A DNA stretch of 10,000 nt, taken from Symbiodinium natans (Eukaryota > Sar > Dinophyceae > Suessiales > Symbiodiniaceae). The stretch spans positions 1 to 10,000 of the forward strand of contig CAJNDS010000061.1 of NCBI GenBank assembly GCA_905221605.1, in the 5' to 3' direction. Below the pieces are notes generated by a model. The model saw only the letters and a program-made list of their open reading frames with translations. It had not been told where the DNA came from and made no database searches. Both the position numbers and the translations under genes were made by a program. This document shows, in pieces, positions 1-6,460 of the stretch. Positions within the stretch are counted from its first letter, which is position 1, and every line of letters begins with the position of its first letter.

Positions 1-49
<49 letters not shown>
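1..49. repeat. (AAC)16 microsatellite
   Basis: An uninterrupted AAC trinucleotide run starts at the window edge, so its full length is unknown. It ends at 49 and is followed by six T. On the minus strand, the coding strand of this window, it reads (GTT)n, which is the downstream end of the gene series. Several LINE clades end in a short simple-repeat tail, so it could mark a 3' terminus, but a plain slippage microsatellite is equally possible. Confidence 0.97.
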
Positions 50-173
50 TTTTTTGCATTGCACTCACTGCCAGAATCAGCATGTGGACCTCTGATCACT
101 TTGGATCCTCGGCACGTCGGCTACTCTGTATCCGCCTTGGGAGCTCCAGCAGTCTTTGCTAGTTCGTACTTCA

Positions 174-250
174 CGCCCCTCAGGGCTGCTGAAGATTGTT
201 GTGCACAGCTATGTTCGAATATGTGGAATGCATCCGCCCCTCGGGGCTGC
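174..250. repeat. Two GC-rich 16-bp hairpin repeats
   Basis: CGCCCCTCAGGGCTGC at 174-189 and CGCCCCTCGGGGCTGC at 235-250 differ by one base. Copy 2 contains GCCCC-TC-GGGGC, a 5-bp stem with a 2-base loop; copy 1 can form a 4-bp stem. The copies lie 61 bp apart. The function is unknown. Confidence 0.6.
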
Positions 251-524
251 GATAGCGCTGTGCTGGCTGGGCACCCTACGACCGCTTCCTACTGGCTCAC
301 CTGCACCCGCGACTGCAGCAGTGCCGGCTGGCCCCGATGTTGTGTTGCAGGCTATAGCTGTGCGCTAGCTGAGTTTGGTGTGATTAAGGCGGGCAAGGAT
401 GATATAGAAGGTCTCACCCGCCTTTGTTATTTCACAGTCCTGCCTTTTGGACTTCGGGAGGATCGCTTCCTCCAGATTGCCAGGTCTCACTACCTGCTAT
501 ACTGAATCTGCTTTGGCAGAGTAC

Positions 525-572
525 TTAAGGATATTCAGGAGGAAACCTCCTGACCTGATGCAATGAATCAAT
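525..572. repeat. 48-bp direct repeat, copy 1, with 8-bp-stem hairpin
   Basis: This copy matches 958-1005 at 46 of 48 positions. It starts TTAAGGATAT and ends GATGCAATGAATCAAT. Inside it, 535-553 is a perfect hairpin: stem TCAGGAGG, loop AAA, stem CCTCCTGA. Similarity to the second copy stops sharply on both sides. Confidence 0.92.
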
Positions 573-957
573 GAAGAAATTGAAGTTGGCACGGAGGCAG
601 CCACCGATATCAAGTACTCAGCACTGCAAAGAGTGAAAAGTAAGCGCGGCTACCCCGACACCCTACTGTGAGTCACTGCGTCCAGCACCCACGCACCAGC
701 TGTTTAGCGAGCCGTACCTCTGGTGAGGCCGACACTCAGCGTTCCCGTCTAGTGACGTCTCACACAGGTAACGCTAAACAACTGGCAGAGGGCCGTAGGC
801 AGAGCGCACCAAGGCGCCTTGCACGTTCCAAGTAGGATGCCCAAATTGGATGCAGGGAAGCTGAGTTTGCGAAGTCTGGCCTGGGACGCCTTGCGCGGCT
901 CCTGGGGCCAGCGCTGCGACAGGGCAAAATTTCACACCTGGTCGAGAAAATGTGGGG

Positions 958-1005
958 TTAAGGATATTCAGGAGGAAACCTCCTCATCTGATGCAATGAA
1001 TCAAT
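958..1005. repeat. 48-bp direct repeat, copy 2
   Basis: Second copy, 433 bp downstream in the same orientation. It differs at two bases, both just after the palindrome. One of them (C at 985 for G) breaks the outer stem pairing, so the hairpin is weaker here (968-986). The 385 bp between the copies has no recognisable content. Confidence 0.92.
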
Positions 1006-1156
1006 AGGTTCAAGAAAACGGTAAGATTAAATTAAGATAGAAACAAAAGTGCATTGCAAACTAGAGTAGATCAAGATTGCCAGCTTGCTGACTGAAAATG
1101 AGAATTAATGATTGTAGTTTGCCTGAAGCGCAAGCTGCTCACAACTGAAAGTTCCA

Positions 1157-1444
1157 TCAAGTGTGAGCATGCATGCTGGTGCTAACGAGATGATTAGCTG
1201 CAAGCGATGCTATCTGGAGATCACTCCCTGCCTGATTGTTCAGAGCATCGGTTGACGTCAGCCAAATGCAGCCTGCATCACGAGCGGTGTGCTCTGCATG
1301 GGGTAGGTGGGTGGGATCCCCATTGTGCAACACAGACTCAGGCAAGATTTCTTCCTCATAGCCGCTGATGGTCACAAAAAGCCATCTGCTTTTGTTGCAA
1401 GGCTGGACAAGTGATACTGCAATCCCTTGCTGGAGAAGCTCCAT
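1157..1444 (-). CDS. Possible small protein, 95 aa, unknown
   Basis: ATG at 1444, with an in-frame TAA three codons upstream, to a stop at 1157. The composition looks protein-like: a hydrophobic N-terminus (ELLQQGIAVSLVQP), then NKSRWLFVTISGYEEEILPESV, then a His/Asp/Ala-rich C-terminal half. I see no known motif. It is on the same strand as all other genes here and could be a terminal exon or a decayed fragment rather than a gene. A frame of this length can easily arise by chance, so this is a weak call. Confidence 0.3.
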   Translation of the reverse strand: MELLQQGIAVSLVQPCNKSRWLFVTISGYEEEILPESVLHNGDPTHLPHAEHTARDAGCIWLTSTDALNNQAGSDLQIASLAANHLVSTSMHAHT

Positions 1445-1498
1445 TGCACTTTAATGTATGAGGAAGGTCTCAAGAAGATGAAATATGCGAACAACATG

Positions 1499-1511
1499 GG
1501 AGGAAGCCTCC
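1499..1511. repeat. GGAGG-AAG-CCTCC palindrome, single copy
   Basis: A single 13-bp member of the palindrome family, in the spacer between the 184-aa and 95-aa frames. It is followed at 1516-1530 by a short GAAA run. Confidence 0.85.
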
Positions 1512-1666
1512 TAATGAAAGAAAGAAAGAGACACTATTATCAACCTCTGTGCTAAATGGAGTTCTGCCATACTAATGCATGGCTTAGTCGAGCTGAGAGT
1601 TGCACCTTCAAATGTGCCGATTTAGGTGTTGAAAAGTGTACAGGGAATCGGCGAGGTGCAGGAAGG

Positions 1667-1692
1667 GGAGGAATCCTCCGGAGGTAGCCTCC
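1667..1692. repeat. Palindrome dimer, 13-bp period
   Basis: GGAGGAATCCTCC (1667-1679) is joined directly to GGAGGTAGCCTCC (1680-1692). It lies two bases beyond the TGA of the 184-aa frame on the minus strand, so it would form the very start of that gene's 3' UTR. Confidence 0.9.
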
Positions 1693-1694
1693 AC

Positions 1695-2249
1695 TCATAC
1701 TGTGAGTCCTGCCGAAATTGTGGTCCACTGTGCGATCGCTATGTTCATTTCCGCATCCTCTGCAAAGAACTCATCACGCACCTGCCCAACCTCTTGTTGA
1801 TACTGAGCGTCAAGATGCGGCGGAAGCATGCTTGAGGTATACCGGATAATGTGCGTCTCACGATAGAAGCTCTCTAGTTCGATGAGGATCACGCTGTAGT
1901 ACCACGTTCCTTGGGTGGTGGGAAGCTCGGTGAACCTCATCAGGCTTAAGTATCGTAGGCTGATGCTCCGCAACTTTTGGCGCCGGGCCGCCTTGATTTC
2001 ACGCCATTCATCATATCCGGTCAATGACTGTACTGCCCAAAGCAGTGTCTTCAACCTCTCTGCTTGGAGCACCTCATGTGCGTAGTTCATGAACTGAGCG
2101 AGGATTTTCACCTTGTGAGTGTAGAGATACTCCGCAACCCTTGTGCTGGTAGTCTCGGAGGAGATGTTCTGGTCCTCAGCAACTACCTGCTGGTGTACGA
2201 GAGCAACCAGGAGCGGAGTGAGCGCTTGCACCAAGCTAGTGCTCTCCAT
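1695..2249 (-). CDS. Unrecognised 184-aa protein
   Basis: The first ATG is at 2249; the frame opens after a TAA near 2284, and a GTG at 2258 is an unlikely nuclear start. The protein is soluble and mostly helical: residues 10-60 are Leu/Val/Gln-rich, followed by SLTGYDEWREIKAARRQKLRS with a basic patch, then FTELPTTQGTWYYSVILIELESFYRETHIIRY, which has mixed beta/helix character, and an acidic stretch (RDEFFAEDAEMNIAIAQW). It has no signal peptide, membrane span or motif I can name. It follows the Tpt1-type gene on the same strand after a 424-base spacer. A double GGAGG/CCTCC palindrome begins two bases after its TGA. Coding status rests on frame length, a protein-like composition and strand agreement. 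The function is unknown. Confidence 0.58.
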   Translation of the reverse strand: MESTSLVQALTPLLVALVHQQVVAEDQNISSETTSTRVAEYLYTHKVKILAQFMNYAHEVLQAERLKTLLWAVQSLTGYDEWREIKAARRQKLRSISLRYLSLMRFTELPTTQGTWYYSVILIELESFYRETHIIRYTSSMLPPHLDAQYQQEVGQVRDEFFAEDAEMNIAIAQWTTISAGLTV

Positions 2250-2258
2250 TGGAAACAC

Positions 2259-2673
2259 AGGTGTTGATGGCTGGATTCGAGGTTAGAATGGCTACTGCCA
2301 ACGGAAGTGTGAAGCGGTTTCTTATGTCAGGCAGGCATTGACCATTGCTAACAAGCATGCAAGGGCTCTAGCTGAAAGCTGCACAGCTCAAGAACAAGGA
2401 ACTGCAGAAGGAAGTGCCTGCCACTGCTTGTGGACTTCGCGACGCTAAGCTCACCTGGGCAATGTGCAGGTGGAGGGTGGGGAAACTCCTCTTAGAGCAT
2501 GCAAAGAGAGACAACTCGCTCAGGCTGTATCAAAGTCTTTGTTGCCTTAAGCAGAGGGCGTACTTGCTGTCTACTTTAAAATGAAGTGGAGGAATCCTCC
2601 GGAGGAAGCCTCCAGCTGCGAAAGTAGACCACGGCAGAACGAATTCGGTACAGGTGAAACTGCTGAGGACGCT
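2259..2673. other. Spacer between ADP-ribosyltransferase-like gene and 184-aa gene
   Basis: This 415-base spacer has no credible frame on either strand. It holds the palindrome dimer 2588-2613. On the minus strand there is CTAAC (2286-2282) ten bases before an AG at 2272-2271, which could be a branch point and acceptor just upstream of the ATG at 2249. Confidence 0.5.
2588..2613. repeat. Palindrome dimer, 13-bp period
   Basis: GGAGGAATCCTCC (2588-2600) is followed directly by GGAGGAAGCCTCC (2601-2613). It sits about 60 bases past the TAA of the two-domain ADP-ribosyltransferase-like gene, in its presumed 3' UTR. Confidence 0.9.
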
Positions 2674-4615
2674 TTAGAAGGGCAGAGACTTGCCTGTGTG
2701 CCGATCTATGACAGTGCTGATGTGGGACAGGTCAATGGGTCCACGCGTCAGCAGTACTCCATTCTTCGCCCGACGCACTTTGTGTCCACTGTCGATCAAA
2801 GACGGCAGGTGGATCCAGATCTCCACTGAGGAGTCCTCCCTGAATCCTGCAGTTTTGGTTGGTGACAAAGACATATGTATGTCACGTCTTTGCATTCTGC
2901 GCAGCTGAGAGGAGCGAATCTGCTGCCAGGCCCGCCAGCTCGTCCCGTGGACACCCCACTCCGGTGTTGTTGAGGAGGTCAGAACCTCATGCAGTTGATC
3001 ATCGTCCAGTGGGATGTCACGACCATGACCCTGTAAGGCTCTGATGTAGATTTCACCGTCTTCCTCTGAGATCATCTGCTCCATGCGGACCTTCTGTGAG
3101 GTTTCCAGTACTCGCTGTACTTCATGAGCTGTCACTTCAGCCCGCCAGAATTGCCTGGAATTAAGAAGGCTTTTCAGATTGGCATAGCCAGCAGTGTCTA
3201 GCGAAATGCCATACTTCACTGGGTCATGTCTGAGAGCCTGTGTGAGGAGCTTGCCTATCATCACTCGTCTGGTTTCGTGAGCGCCCCGTCCAGAGAGCCG
3301 ATCAAGATTACCATCCAGATCTGCTAAACTTGGTGAGTGCTGAGTTGCTGGCTGCCAGTCATGCTCTCTTCTGCCTCCCTCTTGATGCCGTGGGACTTCT
3401 TGTTGAAATGGATCCTGTGGATCTGTGCCTGCGGAATCAGCAGCTGGTGACCAAATCCCCCAGGATTCATCACTATCATCTTCGGACTGATGCAAGGAGG
3501 TCGGCAGAGCGCTTTGGTCAGAGGCCATTGCCTTGTTTCCTCTCCCAGGAAGAGCTGCGGCCTGCCAGGTGGAGTTATCATCATCTTGAAAGGCATCTGA
3601 TTCCTTGGCAGGTTGGGAGGAGGATCTTGGTGGATTTCTGTATGAACTCGGCTCCTCCGGTCTTTCCCTCGCTATGCGTTGAATTGGGGCAGCTTCCGCA
3701 AGGGGGTTCCAGCCAGTCTGCACATAGGTCCCCAAAGGCAGTGAGTCTGTGATGTGAAGCAACAGCGCCTCGAGCTGGACGTAGTCTTCCCTTAGAATGT
3801 ACTGATCCGTTGCTTTGGAGCCACGGAGAGATCCTGCAGCCTGGTCGAACGACACTGCTAATTTGGCCGCAACTGCTCGGAGAGACTTGTTGCCTTCTTT
3901 CAAGATGGGAAACCACACATGCGTCACATATGACTCCGCCTTGCGCTCATGCCTGCCGGAATGGATGTAGACTCCTGGGTAGCCCTCGAAATATTGTTCT
4001 CCTTGAGAGGAATCCTGGGACGGTTGCAACTTTCCTAAATACAGGATCGAGTAGAGCGATTCCAATTTTGTCCCATGATAGCCCACTCTGTCATCCATGC
4101 CGGTGCGTCTCTGAACAACATCTCTTAGGGGGAAGCGCACCCAGTCTTCCTGCATGACAGGATCTCCCAACTTTGCAGTCAAATCTGAGTTGCTCGGACC
4201 TTTACGCGTTCTCAGAAATGCGCGGATAAATATTTTGGCCTCCTCCATGACATCCTTAGTCGGATCCAGTTGTTCACGCTCCTTGTGACGCTTGTTCCAT
4301 GCATAGCGGCTCTGGACATGAGTGCTGGTGTTCCAGTCTGATGCCTGCCCACTGGCCCTCTGATCAAAATCAGGAACCAGAAAGGAAATGGATTCAGCTT
4401 GTTCTGGAGTTCTTTCGGAGGAAACCTCCGCGGAGGAAGCCTCCGCTCTTGGCAGGAATGTGACAGGCTGTGAGGACGGAGCTGCTTTGGCCTTCTTGCC
4501 TCCTCTGTTGTCGGGCCTGGCGCTGTGCGTCCCGCCAGCTCAGTGGTTCCTTGCCTTGTTGCTCTCGCCTTCTATTTAAAGCCTCAAACTCATCATTCGT
4601 CAAATCACGTTCCAT
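2674..4615 (-). CDS. Two-domain ADP-ribosyltransferase-like protein with C-terminal Tpt1/KptA RNA 2'-phosphotransferase domain (one frameshift)
   Basis: The start is an ATG at 4615, preceded by an in-frame TAG. The N-terminus (LTNDEFEALNRRREQQGK) is helical and basic. Between 4539 and 4394 the frame must change; the main frame is then open to TAA at 2674, about 646 codons in all. Numbered from the Met at 4248, residues 55-115 form a first ART-like domain (VGYHGTKLESLYSIL, then GYPGVYIHSGRHERKAESY). An acidic Ser/Pro-rich linker covers 190-320. The Tpt1 domain is 329-515: LTQALRHDP (Arg340-His341), YIRALQGHG (Arg403), GVHGTSWRAW, RMQRRDIHMS (Arg454), and AKNGVLLTRG. Known Tpt1 enzymes use NAD+ to remove the 2'-phosphate left at tRNA splice junctions. 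The Arg-His-Arg-Arg set used in catalysis is kept. Tpt1 proteins are usually about 200 aa, so this is a large fusion. Confidence 0.84.
4416..4445. repeat. Palindrome dimer inside a coding frame, 15-bp period
   Basis: CGGAGGAAACCTCCG (4416-4430) is followed directly by CGGAGGAAGCCTCCG (4431-4445). In the main frame of the ADP-ribosyltransferase-like gene on the minus strand this reads AEASS-AEVSS, so each unit is exactly five codons. In the competing frame it reads GGFLR twice. Confidence 0.88.
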
Positions 4616-5019
4616 GTTGAGGGCCTGATCCTATTGGCTTGAGAGAAGCTTCGGCATTACATTGGGTCAATGAGCGAACTTCAACCAAGCAGCTGGTGGG
4701 TGTCCCTACAGAGGAGAAAGCTATTCTCAAATCCTCCAACCTGAAAGAGAACCCGGACAGGGGAGAAATATCCTAAGAAGGAAGGAGTGGTTGCTTCTCA
4801 GAGGGTGAGTGATTGCACTTGCTGTAATTCTGACACGCGTAGGCCGCCGACCGTAGCATGGAGGAAGCCTCCGGAGGAAGCCTCCCGAGCTATGCAACGC
4901 GAGTGCGCGCATACAGGCTGGGCTATGATGCAGTGATAGCGGAGGCTTTTGACTCCCTGGTGCTGAAGACATCTCACACGAGGACTGATTCTAATACAGA
5001 CCATCTAGGAAGCTATGTA
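4616..5019. other. Spacer upstream of ADP-ribosyltransferase-like gene
   Basis: This 404-base spacer has no credible gene; short frames here are broken on both strands. It holds the palindrome dimer 4860-4885. On the minus strand two pyrimidine-rich tracts end in AG followed by G (GGTTCTCTTTCAG at 4741, and CTTTCTCCTCTGTAG at 4706), both possible cis- or trans-splice acceptors for the gene that starts at 4615. Confidence 0.5.
4860..4885. repeat. Palindrome dimer, 13-bp period
   Basis: Two identical, directly adjoining copies of GGAGGAAGCCTCC lie in the spacer between the coiled-coil gene and the ADP-ribosyltransferase-like gene, about 134 bases after the former's stop. Confidence 0.9.
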
Positions 5020-5421
5020 CTAGTACGGATTCTGAGCAGGCCGCCGTTGTGCTCTTGGCCTCACACTGCTCGACGATGGTCCTGGTAGCATGACTCTGAT
5101 GCCTTGGTAATGAAGAGTCCAGGTCAAGTAGTCCATCCGTTCAGAGAGAGCTTGGGTGTCGGACAGACGATAGAGACGCTCGATGTGAGCTCCATAGATC
5201 TGTGCACTCTGAGCGAGCTGAGTCACCTCTGCGTTCAGTTGCCGGACCTGCCCATGTAGTCTGACCTGATCCCGTTGCATTTCCTCGATGAGGTGAGCTT
5301 GAGCATCTATAAGCTTCTGGGCTTTACTTAGCGCAGTATCCAGCTCCCAAAGTGCCACTCGATCAGCCTCCGTGAAGATCCAGCCCTCTCTGGCATACAT
5401 GCGTTCAGCTCGGTATGACAT
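5020..5421 (-). CDS. Small coiled-coil protein, unknown function
   Basis: 133 residues from an ATG at 5421. An in-frame TAG seven codons upstream supports that start. After a short aromatic N-terminus (MYAREGWIFTEADRVALWEL), residues about 24-90 are a long amphipathic helix with repeating Leu/Ile/Val/Ala positions and many Gln, Glu and Arg (QKLIDAQAHLIEEMQRDQ, then VRLHGQVRQLNAEVTQL), typical of a dimeric coiled coil. The last 25 residues are Ser/Pro/Arg-rich and probably disordered. It has no signal peptide or membrane segment. It lies between the RG-rich protein and the ADP-ribosyltransferase-like protein on the same strand, with pyrimidine-rich AG sites upstream that could be splice acceptors. 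The function is unknown; a structural or adaptor role is a guess. Confidence 0.6.
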   Translation of the reverse strand: MSYRAERMYAREGWIFTEADRVALWELDTALSKAQKLIDAQAHLIEEMQRDQVRLHGQVRQLNAEVTQLAQSAQIYGAHIERLYRLSDTQALSERMDYLTWTLHYQGIRVMLPGPSSSSVRPRAQRRPAQNPY

Positions 5422-5607
5422 TGGCTCTCTACTAGCCAGCTATGGGATTGATTGCGCGAGCAAGAAAAGCTGCTGTGATAGGAGAAATACAGATGTTGCT
5501 GGGAGAGGAAGGCAAGCTGAGAGACAATTCGGCGCTTATTGAAGGCAATGCAGAATTTTTTTGCCTCTATGTGGAAGGATCTTCTCTAGCTGAAGGTGCT
5601 CTATGAG

Positions 5608-6444
5608 CTAGCTGCTGCCGGATGCCTGCTTTGCAAGCGACTTAGCTGCTGGACTACGCTGAACGCTCCCTGGCCTTAGTGAGCCGTCAATGGCTGCCCA
5701 GACTGCATTGTCCGTGAGTCCGGACAGGGCTTGATGGAACTTACCTTTGAGATGTTGGAGTTGGACCTGGATGTGGACTCGAACTGGGCCACCTGTCATC
5801 TTCTCGACGATCGGACGTGAGGGCATGAGCCTGGAGATCAACTGTGGGTGCTGCGCAAGCTCCTCCAAGCACGTTTTGAGCAATTGAACGACGTCCTCTG
5901 CGGGGACTGCCCTTCGAGCAGTGTCATGCACCGTCTTGTCTTGCTCACTGCTCCACTGCTGGTAGACAAAGGCTGGAGCTTCGGTGTCCTTCACACGTAC
6001 CACCCAACCCTCTTTCTCCGCATCCACTAGCACTTCTTCTTTAGTCTGAATCTGCTCTACTCTTTCTAAGGTCTGCTCCAAGACCAATCTCATGGCTCGA
6101 GTTCGGAATGGAGTAGACAACTTCGAAGCGTCTTTGGACTTCTCCGCATAGATGTTCGGTAGAATGGACAGCTCACCGGTGGTCAGGTACATGACCCAGC
6201 TCAGTTCCTGCTGAAGTGTATTCAGCGAGTCCTCATGGTTGATGGACAGCCTGGTTAGGGACTGTAGGACTTTCTCATTTGAAGCGCCCCGGCCAGTGCC
6301 CCGACCCCTTCCTTTGGCTTTCTGCTTTGGCATGTTCTTCGGTTCAGCCTGTCTGATCTTCTTGGTTGGAGAATCATCTTCATCTGGCTCATCCGCACGC
6401 TTGGACTTGGAGGGTGCTGACGATTGTGCAAAGGCCTGCCTCAT
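5608..6444 (-). CDS. Unrecognised 278-aa protein, charged RG-rich N-terminus
   Basis: The start is an ATG at 6444, only 16 bases after the stop of the protease frame. Residues 12-54 are highly charged and probably disordered: an acidic patch (DEPDEDDSP, 18-26), a basic patch with KKIR, then PKQKAKGRGRGTGRG, which suggests a nuclear protein that binds nucleic acid. From about residue 57 the chain is helix-rich (VLQSLTRLSINHEDSLNTLQQELSWVMYL), followed by GELSILP, a long helical stretch 113-145, and a mixed C-terminal half. I do not recognise a named domain. A gag-like or RNA-binding role within the retroelement would fit its position but is only inference. The long frame, compositional coherence and same-strand placement support a real gene. 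The C-terminus ends in a small Ser/Gly tail (QASGSS). Confidence 0.68.
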   Translation of the reverse strand: MRQAFAQSSAPSKSKRADEPDEDDSPTKKIRQAEPKNMPKQKAKGRGRGTGRGASNEKVLQSLTRLSINHEDSLNTLQQELSWVMYLTTGELSILPNIYAEKSKDASKLSTPFRTRAMRLVLEQTLERVEQIQTKEEVLVDAEKEGWVVRVKDTEAPAFVYQQWSSEQDKTVHDTARRAVPAEDVVQLLKTCLEELAQHPQLISRLMPSRPIVEKMTGGPVRVHIQVQLQHLKGKFHQALSGLTDNAVWAAIDGSLRPGSVQRSPAAKSLAKQASGSS

Positions 6445-6460
6445 GGCTACCTAGCTGAAT

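Larger units (their letters stand above)
50..1156. other. Long stretch without a convincing gene
   Basis: About 1.1 kb. It contains two 16-bp GC-rich hairpin copies (174-189, 235-250), an imperfect GGAGGA...TCCTCC hairpin at 457-473, two copies of a 48-bp repeat (525-572, 958-1005) and a 9-bp inverted repeat (701-709/772-780). The longest plus-strand frame (59-505) encodes a Cys/Ser/Ala-rich string with no recognisable domain. I see no tRNA, rRNA or spliced-leader gene. Confidence 0.6.

Noticed and set aside
59-505. 148-aa plus-strand open frame
   Set aside because: It is Cys/Ser/Ala-rich without any domain pattern, lies opposite to all other genes, and overlaps a second frame of similar plausibility.
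819-1007. Short plus-strand frame ending in the 48-bp repeat
   Set aside because: Only 62 codons, and its last 16 codons come from a dispersed repeat. No supporting motif.
1732-1739. GCGATCGC octamer, as in cyanobacterial HIP1 sites
   Set aside because: A single occurrence inside a coding frame; no other sign of cyanobacterial DNA.
2828-2838. GAGGA-G-TCCTC as a further member of the palindrome family
   Set aside because: Its arms and centre differ from the family and it lies in the conserved Tpt1 coding region; probably chance.
3330-3752. 140-aa plus-strand open frame
   Set aside because: It is antisense to the linker and first domain of the ART/Tpt1 gene, whose motifs are clear. The plus-strand frame is a shadow.
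6443-6450. Eight-base match to the dinoflagellate spliced leader (GTAGCCAT, minus strand) at the ATG of the RG-rich gene
   Set aside because: Only eight bases match and the flanks do not continue the leader, so a relict leader cannot be claimed.
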